Part shown: positions 54,830 to 63,662 of the stretch, one piece after another
Layout: each line of letters starts with the position of its first letter
Position numbering within the stretch: position 1 is the first letter of the stretch
Origin: Calothrix parasitica NIES-267
GTDB taxonomy: Bacteria; Cyanobacteriota; Cyanobacteriia; Cyanobacteriales; Nostocaceae
Assembly (NCBI RefSeq): GCF_002368095.1
Contig: NZ_AP018227.1
Coordinates: 6,526,123-6,590,122 of the forward strand
Direction of reading: 5' to 3'
DNA length: 64,000 nt
The notes under the pieces: generated by a model
Database searches by the model: none
Told to the model about the DNA's origin: nothing
The model's input: the letters and a program-made list of their open reading frames with translations, nothing else
Translations under genes and position numbers: made by a program

Positions 54830-56950
54830 TTAGGTCATGAAACCACGTGCAATAGCTAAAGCTCTTCGCACGGCCGCATCAGCATTAACAAACCCGTGAC
54901 CATGGGCTTTGTCATAGCCTTCTTGACCTACATCATAAGCAGTCTCAGAAATAATTGTTTTTATCTGTCCTGCGCTCAAATTTGAATTAACGCTCCATAC
55001 CAGTGAAGCAACTCCCGAGACGTTTGCTGTAGAGGCTGAAGTCCCATTAAATTTATTGTTGTAGCCAAAATCGAACTGACCGTCACTATTGCGATTTGCG
55101 CTGGTAGCCAAAAATTCAGATGGAGCAGTTACGGTTAAACCGTCACCATAATTGGAACCCCACCAATTATCATAAGAAATCCTCTCACCTGGTTTTTTGG
55201 CATCACCGTACCAATCTGTAGCTCCCCAAGAAGAACCGACAGCCATTACATTACTGTATTTTTTGGCTAAATCTGCGGGGCTTGAAATACTATTTTTATT
55301 ATGATTACCAGCAGCAATTACAAACAAAGCTTTATCTTGATTAGCTGCAACTAATTGTTCAAACTCTGTTGAATAACCACCAGCTAAGCTGATATTAACT
55401 ACCAAACGTTTACCTTCAGCGTTGGCTTTATCTATCATTGCTTGTGTTGCAGTAGCTAAGTTGTAATCTGAAGCATCTTCACCTACAACATCAATATGCA
55501 TCAAATCAGAGTTCCAGTTTATACCGGCTCCTCCTTGGTTGTTATTGCTTTTTGCTGCAATACTTCCTTGTACTGAAGTTCCATGGGAAAAATTACCCCA
55601 TTCATCGAGATAGTTGTTACCAACAAAATCAGTTTGGCGTAAATCGGGGTGAATACTTCCGCTACTGTTAGTACCTAAACCAGTATCTTGGATACCAATC
55701 ATGACATTATCTGTACCAGTAGTAAAACGCCAAGCATTGTGAACCCCCATTCCTTGCAAATTCCACTGCTTGCTAAATTCTGGGTCGTTTGTTGTTCTCG
55801 ATAAATTTATTGCAGTATCGGCAAATTTTATTCGTTCAATACCTTCAAACAAAATCTGACTACCATCACCAAAGCTTAATGCATCAAATATTCGGGTACC
55901 GTTACCCGGATTGTAAGCTATACCTCCATTTGGACTATTAGCATAATTAAAGGTGACTGTATTTGAAGCAAAACCAGATAAATCAATTAAATCCCGCGCT
56001 CCACTACCATAGTCAACGTTACCGTTACCCGAAAAAATTGTCTGACTATAACCAGATTGGAATGTAAAAGTATCCGCTCTTAAAGTACCAGCTTGGCTGC
56101 GGGTATTTGCTGCGGATTGGGGAATCGGAGCAGAAGTTGGAATTGGAGACGATTGATTTACTGATGAATTTATTCCCGTGTAAGAATTAGATGTGGGAAT
56201 TGGTTGAGTATTATCTAAAGAATCTGAAATATTTTGTTGTGATGTTGATGCTGAGATTTTGAGATGATAGTAAGTCTCGCTGTTGTTGTAAGAATAAACT
56301 TTTAAATAGTAATCTCCAGTTTCTAAAGTTTGAGTAATTGATTCAGAAGCAGTACCACCTCTGAGGGAACTAAGAAGAGTATTTCCTTTTCCCGATAGCA
56401 ACCGCAAATCAGCATCAGCACTCAAACCGTCAACTACAACTTTAAAGTCGCTGGTATTCGTAACAGAAAACTTGTAATAATCCTGGGAGTCTGCTTTTCC
56501 TACCCAATCTGTAATAATCTTTGTTTGAGAATCTACAGCTATTTCACGAGCATTATTGCGAGAATTCCCCGCACCGTCAAAGGAAACTGCTGAAGTAGTT
56601 AAGCGGTAATTAGTTTCAATCTTGTCGTAAGAATAAACTTCAATATAGTAATCACCAGCAGCTAAATCCGTGCTAATAGATTCAGATAACCTACCTCCAT
56701 TGTTGGAATAGGCAATTTTTTCACCTTTATCGAATTTGCCATTAGCATTTTTATCCTGAAGCAGTTTTACATCTGCGTCTGCACTCAAACCATCAAGACT
56801 AAGATTAAAACTGCTGCGTCCTTTCAGGTTGAAGCTATACAAATCATTTGCTTCAAAATCAGATATTGTATCATTAATTATTGTGTTATTCGTATTTATA
56901 CTTAATTGTTTCGCGGATTCTAATAACCCTTTCCGGACGCTTTCTGACAT
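54830..56950 (-). CDS. S8 protease with two PPC domains and an RTX-like middle
   Basis: A 706-residue protein. Two PPC-like domains lie at about 25-120 (DLYSFNLKGRSSFNLSLDGL, AAGDYYIEVYSYDKIETNYR) and 130-235 (DYYKFSVTNTSDFKVVVDGL). A Ser/Pro-rich linker leads to a segment like an M10/RTX beta-roll cap (LRADTFTFQSGYSQTIFSGN, LLFEG-like IERIKFADTAINL, 290-390). The S8 domain has Asp in MIGIQDTGLG (near 422), His in NFSHGTSVQGSIAAK (near 456), Asn in VIAAGNHNK and Ser in NGTSASTANVSGVASLVW (near 638). GTSAST replaces GTSMAT. No signal peptide, which fits type I secretion. Confidence 0.9.
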   Translation of the reverse strand: MSESVRKGLLESAKQLSINTNNTIINDTISDFEANDLYSFNLKGRSSFNLSLDGLSADADVKLLQDKNANGKFDKGEKIAYSNNGGRLSESISTDLAAGDYYIEVYSYDKIETNYRLTTSAVSFDGAGNSRNNAREIAVDSQTKIITDWVGKADSQDYYKFSVTNTSDFKVVVDGLSADADLRLLSGKGNTLLSSLRGGTASESITQTLETGDYYLKVYSYNNSETYYHLKISASTSQQNISDSLDNTQPIPTSNSYTGINSSVNQSSPIPTSAPIPQSAANTRSQAGTLRADTFTFQSGYSQTIFSGNGNVDYGSGARDLIDLSGFASNTVTFNYANSPNGGIAYNPGNGTRIFDALSFGDGSQILFEGIERIKFADTAINLSRTTNDPEFSKQWNLQGMGVHNAWRFTTGTDNVMIGIQDTGLGTNSSGSIHPDLRQTDFVGNNYLDEWGNFSHGTSVQGSIAAKSNNNQGGAGINWNSDLMHIDVVGEDASDYNLATATQAMIDKANAEGKRLVVNISLAGGYSTEFEQLVAANQDKALFVIAAGNHNKNSISSPADLAKKYSNVMAVGSSWGATDWYGDAKKPGERISYDNWWGSNYGDGLTVTAPSEFLATSANRNSDGQFDFGYNNKFNGTSASTANVSGVASLVWSVNSNLSAGQIKTIISETAYDVGQEGYDKAHGHGFVNADAAVRRALAIARGFMT

Positions 56951-57820
56951 ATTTTTCTAACCCAAAAGAATTATGTTTATTTACCTAAGATCCATAAGTA
57001 CTCCTTTTTAATGTAAAAAAAGAGACTATGTGTTTACTTTAACCTTAAACCTACAATAAATTTACTTAATCTTCATGAAAACTTTGAATTAATAAAATTG
57101 TTTATCTGTAGAAAATATTCCTATTTTTATTTTTATAATAAAAATTATAATGCGATTTTAGTCTATATATTTTTTAGCATTCAAAGATATTTGTTGCTAG
57201 TTTTTAGTTATTATCAAAATGGTAAACAATGTAAAATAAATCAACAGGTATCAGCTTTGATGCCAAGCTTAGGCTAAAAGTAAATTTTTGCTTGATATTA
57301 GCATTCGCTTTATATTTACCCTATTTATTTGAGGTAATCCTTTGTAATTTTATGCTTCTGTCTAGGAAAAAAACTTATCCTTACAGTTAGTATAATCAGG
57401 AACTTCTTTACAGATATGTTGTTATTTGCTGTGTAACCTAAAATGAAAATGAATTTAAATAAACAACGGCGATAATCTTATTAAATATAATATTTCTTAA
57501 CTGGAATGGAATTAAGATTAATGGTTATTTGATTTTCAGTCAAGTGATTAAAAGCCGCATCATCATATCTTTTTATAAAAAATGTAATATTTACTCTTGA
57601 CATTTTTTTAATGTTGTTGTTTACACTGAGGTTGTGATTAAATTGTTAGGGTTTTTCCGTAGAGAGAAAATAGGAAATAGGGAATAGAAGAATAGTAACC
57701 ACGGAAGGTTATAAAAACTAATTAAAAATTAACTAAAATGCGAGCTTGGCGTATGCACGGTTAATTGCAATACTTATGATGTGACGAATTATGTCATCAA
57801 ACATTAGTAAAAAATAACTG
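56951..57820. other. Divergent intergenic region, S8 / VTE6-like
   Basis: 870 AT-rich bases. Should include promoters for both genes; I cannot place them. No member of the repeat families found elsewhere, which makes this one of the few clean intergenic stretches. Confidence 0.5.
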
Positions 57821-58597
57821 ATGCTGTCTTTATACGATTTTTCTAATTCCTGGCTCATAGCAGTTGGATTGAATGCGGTACTTTTAGCTTTAGTTTGGCT
57901 AGCACCGAAAAAGTTGCTCACTCTTGCTGGAATATTAAATGCTTGGTTGCTGGGTGTTTTGGTTTGGGGGACGCTTGGTTGGAAAGGATATGCGATAGTT
58001 TGCGTTTATTTTGTGGTTGGTTCTGGTGTTACCCGCATCGGGATGGAACAAAAAGAAGCGGAGGGAATTGCTGAAAAGCGTTCTGGTGCTAGAGGTCCGG
58101 AAAACGTTTGGGGTTCTGCTTTTACCGCAGCTTTGTGCGCTGTGGGAATAGGAATTATTGATTGGTTGGGAACGAATCAAGGGGTTTTTTTGAGTTCGTT
58201 ACTAATTTTGGGTTACGTTGCGAGTTTTTGCACTAAACTTTCCGATACCTGTGCTAGTGAAGTTGGTAAAGCTTACGGTAAGCGAACTTTTTTGATTACG
58301 AATTTGCAGCCAGTTCCCAGAGGTACTGAAGGAGCTGTTAGCCTGGAAGGAACCCTCGCTGGAATCTTCGCTTCGGTGGTGCTAGCACTTCTTGGCTGGG
58401 GAGTGGGTTTGATTGATGTGTGGGGGATTCTGTGGTGTGTATTAGCAGCATTTATTGCCACTAATTTAGAAAGTGTGATTGGAGCGACTTTGCAATCCCG
58501 ATTAGGGTGGCTAACCAATGAATTAGTTAATGTTCTCAACACTTTGATAGGAGCTGCTACTGCGATGCTGTTTGCTTGGATGCAGACAAATATTTAG
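57821..58597 (+). CDS. DUF92 (TIGR00297) membrane protein, VTE6-like phytyl-phosphate kinase
   Basis: A 258-residue integral membrane protein with about six hydrophobic segments. Family features are LTLAGILNAWLLGVLVWGTLGWKGY, KRSGARGPENVWGSAFTAALCA, SFCTKLSDTCASEVGKAYGKRTFLITNLQPVPRGTEGAVSLEGT and ATNLESVIGATLQ. The plant and cyanobacterial homologue VTE6 phosphorylates phytyl phosphate to the diphosphate for tocopherol and phylloquinone synthesis and phytol recycling. That activity here rests on family membership only; DUF92 is broader. No other chlorophyll or tocopherol gene is adjacent. Confidence 0.82.
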   Translation: MLSLYDFSNSWLIAVGLNAVLLALVWLAPKKLLTLAGILNAWLLGVLVWGTLGWKGYAIVCVYFVVGSGVTRIGMEQKEAEGIAEKRSGARGPENVWGSAFTAALCAVGIGIIDWLGTNQGVFLSSLLILGYVASFCTKLSDTCASEVGKAYGKRTFLITNLQPVPRGTEGAVSLEGTLAGIFASVVLALLGWGVGLIDVWGILWCVLAAFIATNLESVIGATLQSRLGWLTNELVNVLNTLIGAATAMLFAWMQTNI

Positions 58598-58818
58598 ATG
58601 GATAGTACTTTCTCAAATATAATTCTCAAATATTAGTTGTTTAAATTTCAGCAATTGGCAAGTATTTATACGCAACTGCATTCAAGATTTGTTGCGGGTT
58701 TGCTGTAAGATAACTACGCATTGAAGTAGCATTATCCTTATTGAGTTTCAGTTGAATACGACTGCCGTTCATCTTGTCACTGTATATTTTTTAAGGGTTT
58801 TTTCTAAGTATTAACTTT

Positions 58819-59577
58819 ATGGAATCTTCATCGTTTTTAACTGTTGATGACCGACTAATTTCAGTAAAGCAAGCGGTACAATACTTACAAATTAGTGGAA
58901 AACTAGGTCAGTTTATTAGGGATATTCTACGTCAAGATGTAATTGAGCAAGAAATTGCAGCAAGAGAAGAAATCGAACTTTCTCCTGCTCTAACCGAACA
59001 AGCAATCATTGATTTTCGGCTTAAGAACCAGCTTAGCGACCAGCAGAAGTTTCAGGATTGGCTAGTTAACAGCGGTACCGATTATGCTACGTTTCATTCA
59101 ACAGTGGCTTTCGGGTTTAAATTAGAGAAACTTAAAAGTTTAGTAGCAGAGCCAAAATTAGCTGAATATTTTATTGAAAGAAAGGTTTTTTTGGATAGAG
59201 TGGTACTTTCTCGGATTATTGTTGATAATCGAGAGTTAGCTGAGGAGTTACACACCCAAGTCGAAGAAGGTACTAGTTTTGAGCAGCTTGCTAGGGAATA
59301 TTCCCTTTCTGACGACAAGATTGTCAATGGCATGATGGGACCGGTGAGTCGAGGTACAATGCCAGATAAACTTCGAGCTGCTGTAGATATAGCTAGTCCT
59401 GGGGATATTTTAGGACCTGTAGAACTAGAGGAACGTTATGGATTGTTTCGCGTAGAACAGCTCCTACCTGCATCATTAGAAGATACTCAACTTAAGCAAG
59501 CACTACAAAATGAACTGTTTGAGAAATGGCTAGCCGAGAAAATTCAAAAGCTGACAGTCAAACTTCAAGTCACATAA
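58819..59577 (+). CDS. SurA/PpiC-like peptidyl-prolyl isomerase linked to the ABC exporter
   Basis: A 252-residue protein with no signal peptide. The N-terminal helical part (ISVKQAVQYLQISGKLGQFI, LSDQQKFQDWLVNSGTDYAT) is like the chaperone region of SurA, and residues 145-245 are a parvulin domain (VVLSRIIVDNRELAEELHTQ, SFEQLAREYSLSDDKIVNGMMGPVSRGTMP, GPVELEERYGLFRVEQ). The stop codon lies 52 bases inside the next gene, so the two are translationally coupled. In cyanobacteria such genes often precede type I exporters, and the protein may keep substrates in an export-ready state; this is inference. Confidence 0.87.
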   Translation: MESSSFLTVDDRLISVKQAVQYLQISGKLGQFIRDILRQDVIEQEIAAREEIELSPALTEQAIIDFRLKNQLSDQQKFQDWLVNSGTDYATFHSTVAFGFKLEKLKSLVAEPKLAEYFIERKVFLDRVVLSRIIVDNRELAEELHTQVEEGTSFEQLAREYSLSDDKIVNGMMGPVSRGTMPDKLRAAVDIASPGDILGPVELEERYGLFRVEQLLPASLEDTQLKQALQNELFEKWLAEKIQKLTVKLQVT

Positions 59578-62312
59578 AAGCTGTAAATAATCAGTCTCCT
59601 AAAGCAATAGCGTCTACTTCCCCAGCCTGGAAAGAACCACCATTATCCTGGCTGAGTGAAGAACAACAAATTCTATTGCAAAATCAATCGGATATTCTTG
59701 ATTTTCGTTTGGGAGAGAAAATTTGGAACCAAGAAACAGTTGGTTTTCAATTTCTCATCGTTTCTGGTAAAGTTCGTCTCCGGGAATCAGGTGTCGGTAA
59801 GCCGATAGCAACTTTAGTAGAGGGAGAATGGTTTGGCAGCTTAAATAATTATCCCACAGAGTGTAAAGCTGTAGCAGCAAGTAAAGAAGTTTTAGTGCTG
59901 CGTACCACCACAGATTTATGGGCAGAATTATCCACACCGCAGATTGAAGAATTTTGGCACGGGGATGAAGGGACAAGGGGACAAGAGGACAAGGTAAGTC
60001 ACTGCGTTGCGGAGGTTCCCTCCGTTGTAGCAAGTGACGCAACCCGTTCACCGAAGGTGTTCCCGAAGGGTAGGGAGACAAGAGGACAGGGAGATGGGGA
60101 GATAGGGAGACAAGGAGAAATTGTAGAAGAAAATTCTCCCCCACTCCCCCACTCTCCCCCTCCCCCACTCTCCCCCTCCCTTCCCATCACATCCGGCTAC
60201 CCTTTCGTCTCCAGCGCCAACAGTGCTGCTGCTTGCTTGACGATGGTGGCGCAGTATTTAGAAATTTCGGTGAAGTTGGAATGGGTACAGCGTCAGGTAC
60301 GTTCCCAACGTCCGAAAAATGTTGTGGAAGCTGCCGAGAAGTTGGGTTTGGTGCTGCGAAGGTTGCAAGTTGATTGGGACGATTTGCAGCAACTTTCTTT
60401 TCCAGCTTTATTTTTGTGGGGTAATTCGGAGCAAGCTAATTGGGTGGTAGCCTATGGACGTAAAGGTAATAACTTGATTGTTGCTAACCCGCAAAATCCA
60501 GACTTTAGTTGTGAAACAGTATCGAGAGAACAACTCGAAAACTTTTGGGATGGCTATTTATGGCAAGTTGAACAAACCCAAAAGCAAGAAAGGTTTAATT
60601 TAAGTTGGTTTTTACCAGCAGTTTGGCAATACAAAGGTTTACTTACAGAAGTACTCCTCGCATCCTTCACCTTACAACTGCTGGGATTAACCACACCGCT
60701 AATTACCCAAGTCATCATCGATAAAGTCATGGTGCAAGAGAGTTTGGCCACTCTCGACGTAATGGCGATCGCACTGCTATTAGTAGCGGTATTTGAATCG
60801 GTGTTGGGGATTTTGCGCTTATTTATTTTCACACATACAGCGCGTCGCTTGGATTTAAGTTTATCAGCGCAGCTATTTCGTCACCTAATGCGCTTACCTT
60901 TGTCCTATTTCGAGTCGCGAAGGGTAGGAGATACGGTAGCAAGAGTTCAAGAATTAGAACAAATTCGCCAGTTTCTCACGGGTACAGCATTAACAGTAGT
61001 TCTCGACAGCATATTTGCTGTAGTTTATCTAGTGCTAATGTTTTACTACAGCAGCACCTTGACCTTCGTAGCGTTAGCAGTACTACCGTTATTCGCCATC
61101 CTCACCCTGACAGCAACACCAATTTTGCGTAGATGGCTCAACGAAACCTTTAATAGAAGTGCTGACAGTCAATCATTCCTCGTAGAAACAATTACCGGAA
61201 TTCACTCCGTCAAAGCACATGCAGCCGAACCAGCAACAAGGGATAGATGGGAAGGCTTATTTGCGCGGTTTATTCGTACCGGTTTCAAAGCATCCACAAC
61301 TTCCAATATCAGCAGTAACATCGGCGACTTTCTGACTAAATTCTCCAGTCTGTTAATACTTTGGTTTGGAGCCAAATTGGTTATTGAAGGTAACTTTACC
61401 GTCGGTCAATTGGTAGCTTTTCAAATGCTTTCCGGAAGAGTTACCGGGCCTCTATTAAGATTAGTTCAACTGTGGCAAAATTTACAGCAAGTACTGTTAT
61501 CGGTAGATAGAATCGGCGACATTCTCAACGTCAATCCCGAAGCAGAACCAGGAACCGGATTAGTATTACCATCCCTCGAAGGAGAAGTTAGCTTCGACCA
61601 AGTATTTTTCCGCTATAAACCCAATACCGAACCAGTTCTGAAAGGGATTTCCTTTCACGTAGAACCAGGACAATTTGTTGGTATAGTCGGACGCAGCGGT
61701 TCCGGTAAGAGTACCCTTTCCAAACTTTTACAAAGACTTTACCTAATTGAATCCGGACGCATTTTAATAGATGGATTCGACGTAAAAAGCGTTGACCTAG
61801 CTTCCTTACGACAGCAAATAGGTGTAGTTTTGCAAGAAGACTTCTTGTTCAACGGCAGCGTTCTTGAAAATATCACATTAGGAAACCCCGAAATCTCCGC
61901 CGAACAAGTAGTACAAGCTGCAAAAATGGCAGTTGCTGACGACTTTATTAGCGAACTACCCCAGGGTTACGAAAGCAACGTCGGAGAAAGAGGTACCGCA
62001 CTATCCGGTGGTCAAAGACAGCGAGTTGCTCTAGCAAGGTTATTTTTATTGGAAGCACCAATATTAGTATTAGACGAAGCAACCAGCGCACTAGATAGCG
62101 AAACCGAGCAGCAGGTATTGCAAAACTTACAAAATACCACCGAAGGAAAAACGGTATTTTTAATCGCACATCGTTTTGCACCATTAAAACGAGCCGACAT
62201 GATATTAGTAATGGAAAAAGGAATTATTGTTGAAAGAGGAACCCACGACGATTTGTTGCAGCAAAAAGGATTGTATTATTCCCTTTATCAAAAGCAGCAA
62301 ATGAATGTTTAA
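59526..62312 (+). CDS. Type I secretion ABC exporter with a degenerate C39-like domain and a repeat-derived linker
   Basis: A 928-residue protein. Order: a cyclic-nucleotide-binding-like domain (about 40-138, FLIVSGKVRLRESG, LVEGEWFGSL); a linker of about 75 residues (145-220) encoded by repeats; a C39-like domain (about 222-345) in which the protease site DCGAACL reads NSAAACL and the His position reads NWVV, so it should not cut; six TM helices (355-640); and the ATPase with Walker A GRSGSGKST (about 722), ALSGGQRQRVALARL and LVLDEATSALD. Non-cutting C39-like domains are found in HlyB-type exporters for large RTX proteins. The start overlaps the upstream chaperone gene. See the findings for the linker. 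Confidence 0.9.
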   Translation: MASRENSKADSQTSSHIKAVNNQSPKAIASTSPAWKEPPLSWLSEEQQILLQNQSDILDFRLGEKIWNQETVGFQFLIVSGKVRLRESGVGKPIATLVEGEWFGSLNNYPTECKAVAASKEVLVLRTTTDLWAELSTPQIEEFWHGDEGTRGQEDKVSHCVAEVPSVVASDATRSPKVFPKGRETRGQGDGEIGRQGEIVEENSPPLPHSPPPPLSPSLPITSGYPFVSSANSAAACLTMVAQYLEISVKLEWVQRQVRSQRPKNVVEAAEKLGLVLRRLQVDWDDLQQLSFPALFLWGNSEQANWVVAYGRKGNNLIVANPQNPDFSCETVSREQLENFWDGYLWQVEQTQKQERFNLSWFLPAVWQYKGLLTEVLLASFTLQLLGLTTPLITQVIIDKVMVQESLATLDVMAIALLLVAVFESVLGILRLFIFTHTARRLDLSLSAQLFRHLMRLPLSYFESRRVGDTVARVQELEQIRQFLTGTALTVVLDSIFAVVYLVLMFYYSSTLTFVALAVLPLFAILTLTATPILRRWLNETFNRSADSQSFLVETITGIHSVKAHAAEPATRDRWEGLFARFIRTGFKASTTSNISSNIGDFLTKFSSLLILWFGAKLVIEGNFTVGQLVAFQMLSGRVTGPLLRLVQLWQNLQQVLLSVDRIGDILNVNPEAEPGTGLVLPSLEGEVSFDQVFFRYKPNTEPVLKGISFHVEPGQFVGIVGRSGSGKSTLSKLLQRLYLIESGRILIDGFDVKSVDLASLRQQIGVVLQEDFLFNGSVLENITLGNPEISAEQVVQAAKMAVADDFISELPQGYESNVGERGTALSGGQRQRVALARLFLLEAPILVLDEATSALDSETEQQVLQNLQNTTEGKTVFLIAHRFAPLKRADMILVMEKGIIVERGTHDDLLQQKGLYYSLYQKQQMNV
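59998..60038. repeat. 41-bp hairpin repeat inside the ABC exporter coding sequence
   Basis: A copy of the intergenic hairpin at 48359-48399 with 38 of 41 identical bases. Two of the three changes are a pair (GCCACT/AGTGGC becomes GTCACT/AGTGAC) that keeps the stem. It is read in frame as VTA-type codons giving SHCVAEVPSVVASD. Around it are GGGACAAG-type heptads (59963-59995, 60075-60115) and a CCCCCACTCT tract (60137-60180). Confidence 0.85.
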
Positions 62313-62716
62313 AAGAGTTAGGAGTTAGGAGTTAGGAGTTAGGAGTTAGGAGTTAGGAGTTAGGAGTTAGGAGTTAGGAGTTAAAATCTTTAACCTTTAT
62401 TATTTGTAGGGTGCGTAACGGCTCTAATAACTATTAATAAAAACTTGTTAATTTGAAAATGCCGTTACGCACCATTAACTGACCGAGAAAACGAAATATT
62501 TCTCATTACCTCTTTCCTTTTCATATCTTGCACTATCTAATTCTCATTTTAAGCCGCCTGGGACTGCAAGTCCCAGTCTAATAGCAAAAGTCCTATAAAT
62601 AGGACTAACAATATTTTTTTATGGGTATAAATATTAATTCAAAATTTATCATATTAAGTCTTTTCTCTTAAGATACAAGGTATAAGATTATAATTTTTTA
62701 TAAACATCCATTAAAA
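62313..62716. repeat. Intergenic region: heptads, MITE-like element, two hairpins
   Basis: 62314-62383 is (AGGAGTT)n, about ten units. 62406-62475 is the GTAGGGTGCGTAACGG ... CCGTTACGCACCATT element. Then hairpins CTGGGACT/AGTCCCAG (62558-62576) and AGTCCT/AGGACT (62589-62606). The last 110 bases are AT-rich. Confidence 0.75.
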
Positions 62717-63171
62717 TTACACCAGCATAGAAGATTCGATATAACCGCCATGAATTACATCAAACAATCCTGAATCAATCAGCCAATCTTTATAGTCTTG
62801 AGAAAGCAAATCCACCGAAGGTACAGTAATAATTTGAGTTAACCAAGAAGACACAATTAATTCCAAACCTGCTCCGCTAATACTAGATGGTGAAACATTA
62901 GCTTTTCTGTAGTATGGCTCTAGAAAAAAATGAGGATTAATTTCGTAATTCGGCTCTAAAGCTTCAACTAGAATACCAGTATCTTTCCACAAATAAAACT
63001 TATCTGAAAGTGCTAATAAAAAAAGCGCGTTTCTGGTAATAAACCATGAGCATACATATTACGTCGCATTTGAGCAGCCCAATTAATGCTTCTACCATGT
63101 CTACTTTTGACTTCAACTAAAAGCTGTAATTTTTTATCTTTTCCGTATACCGCTATATCCGCATAATTCAT
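62717..63171 (-). pseudogene. PD-(D/E)XK-type nuclease gene broken by a one-base frameshift
   Basis: From ATG 63171 the minus strand encodes MNYADIAVYGKDKKLQLLVE, VKSRHGRSINWAAQMRRNMY, AHGLLPETRFF and then a stop. At 63018-63024 there is a run of seven T (minus strand); with eight it would read on as FFLLALSDKFYLWKDTGIL and continue to the end of the open frame at 62717, giving about 152 residues. The D-x(n)-ExK arrangement (ADIAVYG ... LVEVKSR) and the later IVSSWLTQI are typical of small restriction-like nucleases common in cyanobacteria. The shift may be a real mutation, a slippage site or a sequencing error in the homopolymer. Confidence 0.72.
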
Positions 63172-63292
63172 TCATATCACCTGGAAATAATATTTTATAA
63201 CTCTTTTATTTTAAATTACTCTTTGGGTGTTCCTGTACGAAAGAAGCTATAAGCTTTTAAAATCATAAATAGCAATTTAAAAACATGAACAA

Positions 63293-63607
63293 ATGACTAC
63301 AATATCAACCAACCCCAAAACATCACCAAAATTAAATTACGACGTACTGATTGAACAAACTGATAGTAACTTCGTCGTAACAGCTTTAAATTTACCGAAT
63401 TGTCAAGCAACGGGTTCTACAAAAGAAGAAGCATTAAAAAATTTAAGTCAACTTTTAACTCAGCGTTTAGCTAATACTGAAATCGTTTCTTTAGAAATTG
63501 AACCACCGAAAAAAGAACACCCTTGGATGAAATTAGCGGGTAAATATAAAGATGACCCGCAATTTGATGAGATGATGGAATATATCGAACAAGAGCGACT
63601 TAATTGA
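63293..63607 (+). CDS. HicB-like antitoxin-type protein
   Basis: A 104-residue protein with the HicB partial RNase-H fold: NYDVLIEQTDSNFVVTALNLPNCQATGSTKEEALKNLSQLLTQRL. The C-terminus (PPKKEHPWMKLAGKYKDDPQ, FDEMMEYIEQERLN) matches a cyanobacterial group of type II antitoxin-like proteins that are often followed by a PIN-domain toxin. Here, instead, HEAT-repeat sequence follows directly, so no toxin partner is visible in the window. Confidence 0.78.
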   Translation: MTTISTNPKTSPKLNYDVLIEQTDSNFVVTALNLPNCQATGSTKEEALKNLSQLLTQRLANTEIVSLEIEPPKKEHPWMKLAGKYKDDPQFDEMMEYIEQERLN

Positions 63608-63662
63608 AGATAAATCAGTTGACTTAAATATTCGTATTGCAGCAGTATTACCTTTGAGCAAT

